A stretch of DNA of 64,000 nucleotides, from assembly GCA_030068075.1 (NCBI GenBank), contig CM057835.1:24148930-24212929 (forward strand). Direction: 5' to 3'. Below are positions 34,650 to 46,238 of this stretch, one piece after another. The notes beneath the pieces were generated by a model. The model was not told the DNA's origin. It saw nothing but the letters and a program-made list of their open reading frames with translations, and made no database searches. Each line of letters opens with the position of its first letter. The stretch's first letter is position 1. The translations under genes were made by a program, and so were the position numbers. The DNA is from Paguma larvata. Its lineage: Eukaryota; Chordata; Mammalia; Carnivora; Viverridae.

Positions 34650-35965
34650 TTTTTCTTAATAAACTTTTTATTTTGGTATTGCGTCAGATTTACAGAAGAG
34701 CTGCAAAGATAGTATAGAGAGTTCCTGAACGCTGCTTGCCCCATTTTGGCTTCCCTAATATTATCATCTTCCACCAATACATCTGTCAAAACTAAGAAAC
34801 CGACACTGGCCTATCGCTATTAGCTACACTCCAAATTTTGTCTGGGAGCCACCAGTTTTTTCATGAATGTTCTTTCTTCTGTGCTCCGGGACCAATCCAG
34901 GGCCCCACATGGCATTAGCCGTCATGTCTTCTTTGGGTCCTCTGGTCTCTGATAGTTTCTCAGACTCTCCTTGTTTTTCATGACCCTGACAGTCTCGAGG
35001 AGTTCTGCTCGGGGTTTTTAACAGAATACCCTTCGGTGTGGGATTATCTGATGCTCTCCCAAACTGAGACCGGGATTACAGGCTTTTTGAAAAGAGCACC
35101 CCGGAAATGAAGTGTCTTTCTCATCCCATCATATCATATCAGGTGTGATGGTTAATTTTGTGCATCAACCTGACTGAGCCAAGGGTGGCCCAGAGAGCCG
35201 GTCAAGCATTATTGCTGGGTGTGTGCGTGAGAGTCTCTAGGAGAGATTCGCATTTGAATCAGTAGATTGAGTAAAGCAGATGCGCTCTCCAATGTGGGCG
35301 CGCTTCATCCGGTCTGTGGAGGGACCGAATAGAACAAGGCAGAGGAAGGGGACATCCATCTTCTCCTGCTCTCAGGCATTGGCACTCCTGGTCCTCAGTC
35401 TTTTGGACTCAGACAGGAACTCACACCATCAGACCCTGATTATCAGGCCTTTGGACTCAGACTGAATTATACCACTGCTTTCCTGGTTCTCCTGCCTGCA
35501 ATGGAAGGTCATGGAATTCTCAGCCTCCATAGTTGTGTGAGACGATAAAAAAATCTCCGTCCTATAATAAATCTTTCTCTCTCCCTCCCCATATATATAT
35601 ATATGGTTCTCTTTCTCTTCTCTGGAAAGCCATGACTAATACAAAGGTAGGTGGTACATGACATCAATATCACCAGTGCTGTCAACTCTGGTCACTTGGT
35701 TAAGGTAGTGTTTGTCAGATTTCCCATTTTGAACCTACTATTTGCCCCTTTCTGTGCTCTGTCTTTGGAAACAAGTCCCTGAGTCTGGCCCACACATGGA
35801 GTAGGGACAGGAATAGGTTAAGGTCCCTCTGCCCTCAGAGTTGGGAGGATCGACATATATTGTTCAGAATTCTTCTGGCAAGATTTGTCTCTTCCCCTGC
35901 ATGCGTTCAGTATTAGATCATTTCTTTACATCACTATGGACTCATGTATAAATGCCACTTTTAAC
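34650..35965 (-). mobile_element. L1M 3' UTR, split by an LTR
   Basis: The two parts (34650-35153 and 35644-35965) join in order as one L1 3' UTR in reverse: 'catcccatcatatcatatc' before the break, 'gtggtacatgacatcaata' after it, then 'gtttgtcagatttcccattt' and 'catcactatggactcatgta'. The same family is at 48885 on the plus strand. The LTR inserted later. Confidence 0.78.
35154..35643 (+). mobile_element. Solitary LTR, family A, inside L1
   Basis: TG...CA ends: it starts 'tgtgatggttaattttgtgc' and ends 'catgactaataca'. The middle contains repeated 'ttggactcagac' modules and an AATAAA signal at 35567-35572 ('ataataaatctttctctc'). It splits an L1, so it is younger than that L1. The class (probably ERVL-like) is not certain. 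An (AT)n run is at 35590-35604. Confidence 0.7.
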
Positions 35966-36395
35966 ATTGTTTTGCTCTCCTTCCAGGAAGTCCTTGGGGC
36001 ATCTCAACACACGCTGGCCTGGTTCAGAGCCTCTCCTGGTTGTGGCCCACTCGGGCCTGGCTCACCTGCCCTCCACACTTGGCTTTGCACTATCTGCTAA
36101 GCCCAAGGTGTCTTACGCATGCCTTTCCTCCATCTAGGCCTTGCATGTTTTTCAATGACCAGCTCAGAAGTCACCTCTTCGATAAAACAGTGCCCCAGCT
36201 CCAAGCTTCTCTCTCTTCCTCTCTCTTTAACTGCCAGTGAACACCAAGTGTCTGCATTATCCAATTTCATTGTTGTTGAGTGTGTCTCCGGTGTACCTCT
36301 GATGATCCTATCAGCTTCTTAAGGAAAAAGAACGTATTCTCTTTTCTTTATTTTTGTCTCCTCCAAATACCAGGTGTCCAACAATTCAATTCACT
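35966..36395 (+). repeat. L2 fragment
   Basis: It follows the L2 3' part: 'gctcagaagtcacctcttcg' at 36162-36181, then 'cagcttcttaaggaaaaag' at 36311-36329, and a degraded end. ORF content is lost. Confidence 0.65.
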
Positions 36396-38007
36396 GAACT
36401 GAACAGAATCTGAAGATCAAATTCAAGCAGAACAAATCCAGAAAGACCTGGATAAGTTCTTTAAACCATGCTATTTCCCAACAGCAAAAGAGCAATTTTA
36501 TTTTATGGCTGGTTTAGAATTTTCCTGTAATCAAGCACAACGAACCTGGAGGCCCGTGTCCTCCTCTGGGCCAAATGCAGAGTCTCATCTAATTGATGAT
36601 CAAAAATATCTAATCCTTTTCTTTTCTTTTGCATATTTTTTTAGCCAATCTGTCTGAGCAACATTCATAATCAGGGAATTAGTTGACTAATTGCAAAATG
36701 TGTGTCTATTGATAAGGCACGCATGAGCCGCTGGCTCTGGCGGGCTGTGTGTAAGAAGTAGAATTGTTTCCCCAGTGCTCTGTATGAAAAAACAACCTTT
36801 GGAGTATAACACTTCAGGACTGTAAATGCTGGTTTAAGACAAAAAACAATGGGAGGCTGAGCAAGAGGGGCATGCAGTCTACCCTCTGACTCCACGTAGT
36901 ACGTGGCTGTTACAACAATACCCTAGTCCTTGAAGCACCTGTCACTCTTGAAATATAGCCCTGTCCTAGAAGTACCTCATCTAATGGAATTGCCCATCAA
37001 AGGCAAGAGGCAGGCCTCCTCCCCATGCCAACCTTGAAGAAGAACTTTCTAGTGACCCAACCTAGCCTGTTTGGTGTGCTTCGGTGGAAGGGTTGGTGGG
37101 AAAGGGTCTCTTCCTCTCATTACCTGGCAAACTTAGGACTGAAGGACCCAGCTGAAAGCTGAGTCTCTGTGTTCACTGAAATGACCACTTGGTGAAGCCA
37201 TTGGCCAGGCGCTGGTCTCTCAGCTACACGACTAGCTCTTGAAGTGTTAGGAACTTCATTACTTCAGTGTCTCTCACATGCAGCTTTTAGCCTCTTGGGG
37301 GACTTTGTGATTATCCAGGAACCTGCCCAGTGTGAAATCACTGCCTGACTCCCCAAGGCTCTCAGGCGACACTGAGGGAGGTCATTCCAAGCCAGTTTCA
37401 GGAGCTATAAGGTCATGAGAACCTCCTTCATATGGTGTTGCCTTCTGTTGACGATGTTTCCGCTCTCAGTTCTGTGAGCAGAATTGCTAAGAATGTTCCC
37501 CTATGTCTGCTCCAAAGAAGGGCTCCTTTTCCCATGCTTGGGAGCTGGGCATTGGGCAGTTATAGCACCAGAGCTTCTATTCATGGGTTCATAACACTGA
37601 CTTCATTGTTCACAGTTAGGCTGGACATAAGCATAAAATTATTGTACAATGGTTGCCAAGTGTTACACTGGCAGAGAAAAATCTGTTCCAAATATCTCGA
37701 TGCCAAATGGCCAAGTTACCTCATTAGGATTGTACCTTTGAAGTTCTGGAAAGAGATGGAAACTTTACAGACAACTTACTGAGCAATTCAGGCTTCTCTT
37801 CCTGTCCCATGTCAAGAGGAAAGAACATGAACTTGGACGTGCAAGAGGCAGGAGATTAAACTCTGTCCCAGGAAATGTGCTCCTACCTCCTACCTGGTGA
37901 AAGGATGACCATGAAGCTTCCTAGAAGTCCCTCAGAGGCTACTCCTCTGTCTCCAAGCCTTGCTCAGTCAATAGAGGGCCAATAGTTTCAGCCTTGTATT
38001 TTTAGTT
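36396..38007. other. Unique sequence
   Basis: The longest repeat-free stretch between 30 and 38 kb. A 116-codon plus-strand frame (37432-37782) lies here; I recognise no domain, signal peptide or motif in it, and no splice or promoter context supports it. Confidence 0.5.
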
Positions 38008-38445
38008 TGTGGCGATTGATTTTATGTGCCAGCTTGGCTGGACCATAATGCCCAGTTAGTCAAACATTATTCTTGATGTTTCTATGAATGTGGTCTTTTA
38101 ATAAGATTAACATTTAAATTGGTGGGCTTTGTGTGAAGCAAATTACCCTCCATAATGGCACTGGGCTTCATGCAATCAGTTGAGACCTTAATAAAATAAG
38201 GACTCACCTCCACTGAGCAAGAAGGAATTCTGCCAGCAGTCAGCCTTTGGACTCCAAGTGCAACCCTTCCCTGGGTCGCCAGTCTGCTGGCCTGTGCTGC
38301 AGAGTTTGGACTCATCAGGCTCCACAATTGCATGAGGCAATTCCTTAAAATAAATCTCCGTCCTGTAAATTGATAGATACAGAAACAGAGACAGAGAGAG
38401 AGTCATTTCATTGGTACTGTTTCTCTGAAAACCCTGACTAATTCA
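38008..38445 (+). mobile_element. Solitary LTR, family A, with 5-bp duplication
   Basis: Same family as 35154-35643: it starts 'tgtggcgattgattttatg', passes 'cctttggactccaagtgc' and 'aaaataaatctccgtcctg' (polyadenylation signal) and ends 'accctgactaattca'. Perfect 5-bp duplications, tagtt, lie at 38003-38007 and 38446-38450. A 5-bp duplication fits an ERV-class LTR. Confidence 0.8.
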
Positions 38446-38450
38446 TAGTT

Positions 38451-38969
38451 AGTTCCTATTTTCATGAGGGCTCCAGAGTTTTGTTGTGGTGGTTTTCCAA
38501 ACAGTCAACTAAGCTAAGCCCCCAAAGCCTCTGATTCACCACTTGAGTTCAAAAGCACTGCTCTTGTCCCACACAAAGTCTCACTCTCCCCGAATCCTGC
38601 TATTCCATCTACTTTTTCAGTTAGTCTTCACATCCTGCTCATTACATAAAGTAGGATCTCCTTCATTCTTGGGTGTAAGGTCAAGTCTAGACTAGTTGTA
38701 GACAAGGCAAGAGGGGACGTACTCTACAAATCTCCCCCTTGGATCTTCAAGGCGTTGGATTCCCAGACACTCCAGGTTCTCATCCACCTAAGGAGGCAAG
38801 TGGTATTGTTCTGATTCTAGATTAGAAGGATATGGCTGAGTCATTCAAGAATATCGCATTAATCTCTGGGCTGGCATAATCATGAGAACACAAGCTTTGC
38901 TTTCTGGTCGTAGGCATCAAATGATGCCGCCCCCAGCTTCCCTAAGCCTGAGGTCAGACTATACTCGTT
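38451..38969. other. Unique sequence
   Basis: No gene recognised. The first copy of the duplicated palindrome is at 38906. Confidence 0.45.
38906..38938 (+). repeat. Short duplicated motif, copy 1
   Basis: It shares ggtcgtaggcatcaaatga and the following ccccagct with the copy at 40339, apart from one G and one C-run length change. A perfect palindrome, ggcatcaaatgatgcc, is at 38913-38928. Flanks are unrelated to those of copy 2. Confidence 0.9.
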
Positions 38970-39045
38970 TTATTGCCACACTCTCCTGCTTATCCAATTT
39001 CTTTACCTCTAAAATGGGCACAATCACATCAGCTCTGTCTGCTCA
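38970..39045 (+). repeat. MIR core fragment
   Basis: 'tttctttacctctaaaatggg' at 38998-39018 follows the MIR core. Small and degraded; the 5' half may extend to about 38885. Confidence 0.5.
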
Positions 39046-39084
39046 GTATAGTCTCGAGTGCTACAGTCTTCAGCCTGGATGGAA

Positions 39085-39200
39085 ATAATACCTCATTTTT
39101 ATTGGGTGCTTACTACATGGAAGACACTGTGCTAAAACTTTGCATGCATCACCTCATTGTGTCCTCACAAGAACCCTATTATTAGCCCTGTAAGTCACTT
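39085..39200 (-). repeat. MIR 3' fragment
   Basis: 'gggtgcttactacatggaag' at 39103-39122 and 'tgcatcacctcattgtgtcc' resemble the reverse of the MIR 3' half. Confidence 0.6.
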
Positions 39201-39984
39201 GGTTCACACATAGTAGGGCTGGCCTTGTCCTGGAGACTTCCCTGGACATGGAGCTCACTTGGGCAGAAGATCGAGGGAAGCACAACTTGGAATCCCATTC
39301 TGAACCAAGGAAGCCCCAAGTGTTGACTAATGACTTTACCTGAAGACATCATGGCACAAAGTCTCGCAGCCCAAAGTCATCCAGGAGCAGGAAAGAAGGC
39401 AACAGGGTAAAGTGAGCAGGAGATTGAACCTTCAGGGAGAACCCATGGTAAAACTTGGAGGCTCATGTGTGGTGCCTCCCCCACTCCTCCCGCTGTGCCT
39501 TTTCTCCCATGGTACCCCTCTGTCCTCTCCTTCCCCGCCAAGCCTTCATTCTTGCCGCATCCTGTGTGCAGGCCGGCTTTCAGGAAACTCTCCTCAGTGA
39601 CTATACACACTCTCCTATCTTTTTAAATGGATTACGTGCAGCATAAGTTAGCATATCCTTGGTGAATATACATTCTCATGCTGGCCTGGGACATAGAGCT
39701 GCCCTCAGGACTGATGACTTGCCTACACTAACTGGCCCAGATCACTCTGCCTTTTTAGGCCTGTTTTCCTAGACCTGCTGTCACTGCCCCACTCCTTGGC
39801 CGTCCACCATCTCCTCTCCTTACCATGCAAACTGCCTACTCTGCACTCACCCACCACCTGGTTTCCTGCAGCTGGAGACCCCGCTGCCAACTTCCAATGA
39901 CCATGGAAGCAATGTTGAGGGAATCCAGGCTGCACTCAGGGGGCTTTCCTGTAACCGTATGCACTGTACACTCGGGCTCTGGAA
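39201..39984. other. Unique sequence
   Basis: No exon recognised. Short frames on both strands at 39375-39650 and 39720-39940. Confidence 0.45.
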
Positions 39985-40180
39985 CACCTGTTTGTAACCT
40001 TAGAATCAAGCCTTCGTTTCCTCTCCTATAAATGGTGATAATAATTACAAGATCACAGATGGGAATGAAAGGAAATAACATATGGAAAGAGCTCATCATA
40101 TGTAAATGTGTATTTATATATGTGTAAAATATGTATAGCAGCTTACACATAAAATGCATTCAGCAAATGGTAACTTTTAT
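39985..40180 (+). repeat. MIR fragment
   Basis: 'ctcctataaatggtgataa' at 40022-40040 and later 'aaaatgcattcagcaaatgg' fit MIR core and 3' end. Confidence 0.55.
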
Positions 40181-40338
40181 GTTCTTATTTTGACTGCCCT
40201 ACAATTACGGTTTTTTCCCTTCATTCCTTCTGTAGCATTGAGGTTGTCAGCTAAGTTAACACCATATGCTATCTGATCTCTGGATTATTCTACCTGCACC
40301 TTTGATGCCACCATGGAAAAACTATCTTTTCACATCTA

Positions 40339-40372
40339 GGTCGTAGGCATCAAATGATGCCCCCCCCCAGCT
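40339..40372 (+). repeat. Short duplicated motif, copy 2
   Basis: Second copy of the motif at 38906-38938, in the same orientation and 1.43 kb away. The palindrome ggcatcaaatgatgcc is at 40346-40361. The C run after it is longer (8 C after gatgc, against cgccccc in copy 1). Confidence 0.9.
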
Positions 40373-42042
40373 CTAGGGTCTGTTTTGATCCTAACGACCT
40401 TTCTGAGGGTGCTCAGTCATATTGCCCTCATTTCCCAGGGGGAAAAGGGAGCCTAACAAAAATCACAGAGCTTCCTTCTCCTGTGTAAGTAAGGTGACAC
40501 AGACATATTTTGTGAATCCAGTTTTCCAGAAGAAGAGCCAGGCTCCATTTGGGCATTCGATAAGTGGTGGTTGAGGATGGTGATACAGAAGCCAAAGTGG
40601 CCTGACTCTTCACAACGTAAAGCACGCAGTACAATGGAACAGTTAGATGAAAATCACACCCTTCTGAATGTTCATGTAAGGAAGTTGCCTTTAGTGACTC
40701 CTTTCTTACTAGTAAAGATTAAACTGTGAAGCAATCACACCTTTAGTCAGCCATTTTGTAAATCCAGGTTGCCCCATGCCCACATGACCCAACTGCATTG
40801 CGGAGAGAAAAGCCCTGGATTGTTAAAGCAAAAGTGGGGGTGCAGAGAATCACAGGGCCAGCTGCCTTGAACAGACACCCACGCTAGCTTTCCAATCTAC
40901 ATCTGTCTTTCTTCAGTCTTGATGCCTCGCAAATACTTCAGCTATAGGCTCACACTGGAGGGATCAGTCTTTCTAATCCATTCCTTAAGGCAGAAGTGGG
41001 AGGAAAAGGGAGGGCAAGAGCCTTGACAATGGTAGGTGCTTTCCATCCGTGCTCTCACTGTGGGAATGGGTTGCTGGAACATTCCAGCACCAAGCCTCTG
41101 GAGTTCCAGCGCCTTGGGGAACGACCTCTATCGGCCAATAGTGTTTGAATACAGTTACTCTTCTCATCCTACTCAACATTGACTCATTTAAACTAGGACA
41201 TGGCCAGAAAGCTTCTGAGTGCCTGGGCCTTCTTTCCCTTTCCTCCACTCCTAATCCACTCTAAATGAAGGTGCAGATTCGATTTGGAAGGGGAGCAGAT
41301 TTCCTTGGTTAAGAGCCAAGTTCTTAATGGGGAAACTCTGAGTATTCAGTCTGATCACATGGCATGAAGAGATCAAGGGCTGAGCCCGCTGCGGCCACAG
41401 AATAGAACAGGTTCATCCCCACCCCCACCTCCGCAGCAATATAAATATTAGCTCTCCAGTAGAGTGGCCTTGGACAAGAAGCTGTCGGCATCCCCGGTTC
41501 TGCCTGGCATGACCAGAACTAGACCACCAGCAAGGAAGGGGCATGAACAAAGACAGCATCGGACCAAAGACACCCTCATCCTGTGTCTTCTCAGTCACAC
41601 TCCTCCTCCCTCCCTCCCACTCCCCCATTGTCATGTGCACCCAGCTTGGAGGGGCGGAAGAGAGGGCTGACATGGAGCAGGTGGCTGTTTGGAGTATACG
41701 CAGACTTCCCAGGAAAAGAGGAAAAGCCCCTGAGGTCACTGACATGGGAGAGAAGGAAGAGGCTTTGTGGAGGGAGAAAGTGGGATTGGAGCCAAAGGGT
41801 TATCAGAAAGCTCAGAGGGAAAACCCAGTGAGCTTCCCATGGTGGCCAGAGGAACTCGTTGCTTAACCAAAAGTCACCTCCCTGCCCCCTGCCCAGCCCC
41901 AGAAGAGAGATTAGCGTATCATCGGAGCTAGAAGGGGCTCCAGACGAGTGGCTTTGACTTTGGTGTCACAGATTGCCTTGGTCCACTGATAAAAACTGGG
42001 GATCTGTCCTAAGAAAAATGCATTCATGAGCTTTATATGCAT

Positions 42043-42076
<34 letters not shown>
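42043..42076 (+). repeat. (CA)n microsatellite
   Basis: A perfect CA run with one cgc interruption near its end. Confidence 0.95.
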
Positions 42077-42154
42077 TGCACAAGTTCACATACAAATTTC
42101 AGGAGATTCACAGACTTCTCAAAACTCATCGTCGGGATTCTGCTCCTACTCCAG

Positions 42155-42275
42155 GGCAACTGCGCCCCTGCCTCTAGCGAGTAGAGGCCAAATGTTCCAC
42201 AATGCACAGGACCACCACCCACTGAAAACAATATCTGGCCCGAAATATCCAGACTCCCAGTGCGGAGAACCCCTC
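42155..42275 (+). mobile_element. hAT-type MITE fragment
   Basis: 'ctctagcgagtagaggcca' at 42173-42191 and 'cacaatgcacaggaccacc' match the same short element family as 59608-59825. One end only. Confidence 0.55.
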
Positions 42276-42384
42276 TGGACTAGAAGTCGAACACATCCTC
42301 TCATCACAGAAATGTGAAGTCAGGCTGCCTAAGATCACACGAGTAGTTACAGTGAGGCCAGGGACTACTGTGCCAGATAACGGA

Positions 42385-42635
42385 GATAGAGCCCATCTCC
42401 TGAGCACTTCTTAAGTGCCAGCCACTGTTCTAAGTACTTTACCTGAATGAATCCACTTACTTTCTTGGACCTGGGTGTAGTCATGCCCATTTCACAGAAA
42501 AGGGAATGGAGGCAAAGAGAGGCTAAGTGTCCCACCCAAGTTCACATGGCTGATGAGCAGTGCAGCTGGGGTCTGAGCTGAGCAGTCCGGGCTCTGGGAG
42601 CTGTCCAGACCACTAACCCTCACAGCACACTGCCT
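42385..42635 (-). repeat. MIR
   Basis: 'aaaagggaatggaggcaaag' at 42498-42517 and 'ttctaagtactttacctgaa' at 42428-42447 are the reverse of the MIR core and 3' half. Confidence 0.75.
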
Positions 42636-42687
42636 GAACCCTAATAACCACTCACAGCCCAACGGGTCAGTAAAAAGCACAACTCGG

Positions 42688-42907
42688 GGCGCCTGGGAGG
42701 CTCAGTTGGTTAAGCGTCCGACTTTGGCTCAGGTCATGATTTCACTGTTTGTGGGTTCGAGCCCTGCATCGGGCTCTGTGCTGACAGCTCGGAGCCTGGA
42801 GCCTGCTTCAGATTCTGTGTCTCCTTCTCCTCTCTCTGCCCCTCCCCCACTCGCACTCTGTGTCTCTCTCTCTCTCAAAAATAAATAAACGTTAAAAAAA
42901 TTAAAAG
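42688..42907 (+). mobile_element. Young CAN-SINE
   Basis: Intact boxes (ggctcagttggttaagcg, gttcgagccctg) and tail. Flanks aaaaagcacaactcggg (42672-42688) and aaaaagcacatctcggg (42908-42924) differ at one base. Confidence 0.95.
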
Positions 42908-42924
42908 AAAAAGCACATCTCGGG

Positions 42925-43322
42925 ATGTGCAAGCTGCCTCCACGTCCTCCTAAAGCCACTCTCTCTCATCCAGACCCGCTTTAGTTTCTTGTTATTTCAG
43001 GCTTTATAGTCTCCCTCCTTCTCTGTAAGATCTATTTAAGGATGACTCCTAACTAGGTCTCAAGTTATTTACTGTTTTCAAGATACATTATCATCATCCA
43101 GACTTTCATCCTATCTTTAAGACACAGCAAACAGGGCACTTGGCAGGTGAGGAAAATGGAGAACGAGGCCACCGGGCAGCCAAGCGATCCAAGCCAGAAC
43201 TGGCAGCCTCAGAGAGCCACGCACTACAAAGCTGTCTTCCCTCCTCTGACGGCGGCCATCAGAGGCCTCGGCGTGCGTACGAGCAGACTGGCCTTCACAG
43301 CCTCTGTGACATATGCCTGTTG
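42925..43322. other. Unique sequence
   Basis: No feature recognised. The 43140-43320 part has several CpG and frames open in two registers. Confidence 0.45.
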
Positions 43323-43397
43323 TACAGGCATTCCTTATTTTATCGCACTGCACTGTATTATGCTTCACCCATAATGCGTTTCTTACAAATTGAAGGT

Positions 43398-43627
43398 CCT
43401 GGGTGGCTCAGTGGGTTAAGCATCTGACTTTGGCTCAGGTCATAATCTCGTGGCTCGTGAGTTCAAGCCCTGCTTTGGGCTCTGTGCTGACAGCTCGGAG
43501 CCTGGAGCCTCCTTCAGATTCTGTGCCTCCAGCTCTTTCTGCCCCTCCCCTACTCACACTCTGTCTCTCTCCCCCTCTGTCTCTCTTTCAGAAATAAATA
43601 AACATTAAAAAAATTTTTTTTGAAGAA
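43398..43627 (+). mobile_element. CAN-SINE inside the Tigger MITE
   Basis: Slightly 5' truncated (starts cctgggtggctcagtggg). A perfect 13-bp duplication, acaaattgaaggt, at 43385-43397 and 43628-43640 is Tigger sequence, so the SINE came later. Confidence 0.95.
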
Positions 43628-43800
43628 ACAAATTGAAGGTTTTGTGGTGACCCTGCATTGAGCAAGTCTGTCTGCCCGCTTCCTGTCTCTATGTCACACT
43701 TTGGTGTTTCTCAATATTTCCATTCGCAATATTTCACACTTCATTACTCTTGTTATTATATATGTCAGGGTAGTCTGTGATCAGTGACTACAACTCGCTA

Positions 43801-43844
43801 TTATTAGCATATTTTAGTAATATTATTAGCATATTTTAGTAAGA
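43801..43844 (+). repeat. 22-bp tandem duplication
   Basis: Two units of ttattagcatattttagtaa plus two bases lie head to tail inside the Tigger element. They differ only at the last bases. Confidence 0.9.
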
Positions 43845-44059
43845 AGCATTAAGTATATTAAGTACTAAGTATTTTTAAATTAATGTATGTACTTTTTTTC
43901 AACACAATACTATTTCAGTCAATAGATCACTGTATAATGTAAACATAACTTGTATATACACTAGGAAATAAAAAATTCATTTAGCTTGCTTTATTGTGAT
44001 ATTCGATTCATTGGAGTGGGCTAGAACTGAACCCACAATATCTCCAAGGTAGGCCTGTA

Positions 44060-46007
44060 CTAAATATTTGTTAACCTTCAACAGAAGCACGAATTAAGAT
44101 TAATAATGCCTGACTGTAATTGAGATGTATTTATTTAATCTTTGCCAACAAGGTGAAGCAATCTAAAATCTCCAAGCATCATCCTAGCTCCTAAATTACT
44201 TCATCTATCTCCTTTTTGTGCTCCTTGCTACGCTTTCTTGCTCAGATCATGTTATGTTGTTGTTTGTGGTGGTGGTGCCTCATTTTGATTTTTCTAAAAA
44301 TGAACTGTGCTGGTGCCCCCATCCTCACCCAGAGCCACACCCCTCTGCGTGTCCTCTGGGGGTCTCCGGGCTCCAAATTCCATTCGAATGATCCAATGTA
44401 CAGTTCGCGTCTTATTTTGGCAGAAATCTCTTTGGCAAAGAATGGTTGCCAGTATCTGAATAAGACCCAGTCATTTTAGGTGACATGCAGCACAAGATCC
44501 CAGAACAGGAAAAGAAGTTCCAATTTCCATCACCTTTTCCCTGGAGCACATAGGCTTTTACTCTAGAGTCGTCACAGTGAACAGAATGGCCTCTAATTGG
44601 AGGTGAAAGTGAACAGACACCCAGTTTCCCTTAATTTAATTATGAATATATTCATTGACCCTTCCAGTGGCATAAACTTCACATGTATTATTCATTACCT
44701 TTTATACTTCATCATGTTCTGAAAAGGATGGAAGGCCATGCAGACTTTATTGGTAAAGATTACCAATAAGTTTGGTGTGATGACTACGTCTTTATTGTCT
44801 GCGGACCGCCCCACATCAAGCCGAAGCCTCCTGCCCGTGAGACACTTCAAATCTCTTTGAAGAAGGAAGATATTCCTACACGAGGCTCCTGCATGAAGTA
44901 GGGGACTATTCATAGTCACCTTTGGCTCACAAATGAGTTAACTTGTGTTAACTAGGATTCTTTCAGATGTGAGACAAAGAGTCTCTTGTAGCAGAAGGGA
45001 AAAAGGGGATGTGTTTATTTTCAGGAAAGCACAGAGACAGAGGCTGTCCCAGGGACAGAGACCAGGGGCACCATTGAGGCACTGGGAGCTCTCTCCTACT
45101 CTGGACTTGGCTCCCCAGGGTCAACTCCCAGATTGGCCTTGCTCTTTCCTACTGCAGAAGGTTTCCTCTAAGTGGCCATGGGAGGCAAGATAGGGTAAAA
45201 CAAGACTGTCAATGACTCGTGTCACCCCAGCTAAGCAGTCCCCGGAGGAAGGAAAGGGCCTTTCTCAAAGCTTTAGTATGTCAAAATGCCAAGGAAAAAC
45301 AGTGATTGACCAGACTTTGGTCATGCATCCCATGGACCAATCACTGGGGGGTGAGGGGGTGTGGCTATTGTGATTGGCCAAGCCTGGGTCACGTGTCCAT
45401 CCCTGTGGCCTGGCACTATGGTAGCCCCAGCAGTATAGCAAGTTTGGAGTTGAGGAGGCACGCTTGCCCAGAGGACAAGAGTTGTTAGCAGAAGGGGAAC
45501 GGGCCACTGGACAGACCAAAACAACAGATGTGCACTATAATTACATTCCAAGAGTTCGTTTGAAATTGGTTGTTTGGAAATCAGATTACGTTTCCCAGTA
45601 AAAGCCATCTTACAGCAAGCTCTTATATTTGTGTGGTGTTTTATGAGACACTTCCTTATCTCTTATATCATTTAACCCTTCAATAGCCCTGGGAGGTAAA
45701 GAGAAGAGGTACCTCCCCTTCCACCAGCCCATACACATCCTTTATTGGCATAGCACCGTGAGACTTCAGATTCTGAGCAGGGAGGGAGCTTCCTTGGAAG
45801 GATTTCCAGGATGGGGGCATTGCATCACTTTCCTCCAGGACAGAGTGTTTCCTCTACTTTTTCCCCTGACCTTGTCATGGGCCCCTCAGAGGCTACCTAG
45901 TATGGACAGAAACTCGAGGCTGTGTCCAGCTTGTGTGAAACTGCATGGAACAAAGGACACAGGAGTGAGGGGAACTGTTACCTGTTACCACCAAACTTCC
46001 TCACAAC
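44060..46007. other. Unique or ancient repeat sequence
   Basis: No gene recognised. The 44945-45540 part includes several near-identical 'gattggccaagcctgggtc' type modules, typical of an old interspersed repeat that I cannot name. CCAAT-like motifs in it are therefore not evidence of a promoter. Confidence 0.4.
45620..45715 (-). repeat. MIR-like fragment
   Basis: 'catttaacccttcaatagcc' at 45669-45688 resembles the reverse of a MIR 3' half. Confidence 0.45.
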
Positions 46008-46020
46008 AATCTAGGGTATA

Positions 46021-46229
46021 GGGGCGCCTCGGTGGCTTGGTCAGTTAAGTGTCTGACTTCTGCTCTCACAGTTCGTGGGTTCGAGCCCCATGTCAGGCTC
46101 TGCACTGACAGTGGGGAGCCTGGAAACTGCTTCGGATTCTGTGTCTCCCTCTCTCTCTCTCTGCACTTCCCATGCTTGTGCTCTTTCTCTCTCAAAAATA
46201 AAATAAACATTAAAAAAATATTTTAAAAA
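46021..46229 (+). mobile_element. CAN-SINE
   Basis: The head (gcgcctcggtggcttggtcag) lacks about 15 bases before the B box. B box gttcgagcccc is intact. Duplication aatctaggg at 46008-46016 and 46230-46238. Confidence 0.93.
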
Positions 46230-46238
46230 AATCTAGGG

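Larger units (their letters stand above)
40181..42154. other. Unique sequence
   Basis: No gene recognised. Overlapping frames occur at 41410-41870 on both strands. A CA microsatellite is at 42043. Confidence 0.45.
43325..44057 (+). mobile_element. Tigger-type MITE, complete, split by SINE
   Basis: Terminal inverted repeats: the left end 'caggcattccttattttatcg' type sequence and the right end, which in reverse reads 'caggcctaccttggagat'. TA dinucleotides flank both ends (43323-43324 and 44058-44059), as expected for a mariner/Tigger element. Without the SINE the element is about 490 bp and has no transposase. Internal text 'acaaattgaaggttttgtgg' and 'cagtgactacaactcgcta' fits Tigger1-like internal-deletion derivatives. 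Confidence 0.82.

Noticed and set aside
37432..37782. 116-codon plus-strand frame in unique DNA
   Set aside because: Looks less biased than others, but I recognise no family, and there is no promoter, splice or polyadenylation context.
35154..38445. A provirus with two LTRs
   Set aside because: Sequence between the LTRs is a continuation of the host L1, an L2 and unique DNA, not retroviral genes.
45300..45420. CCAAT-box-like promoter motifs
   Set aside because: They fall in near-repeated modules of an old interspersed repeat, with no TATA, CpG island or downstream exon.
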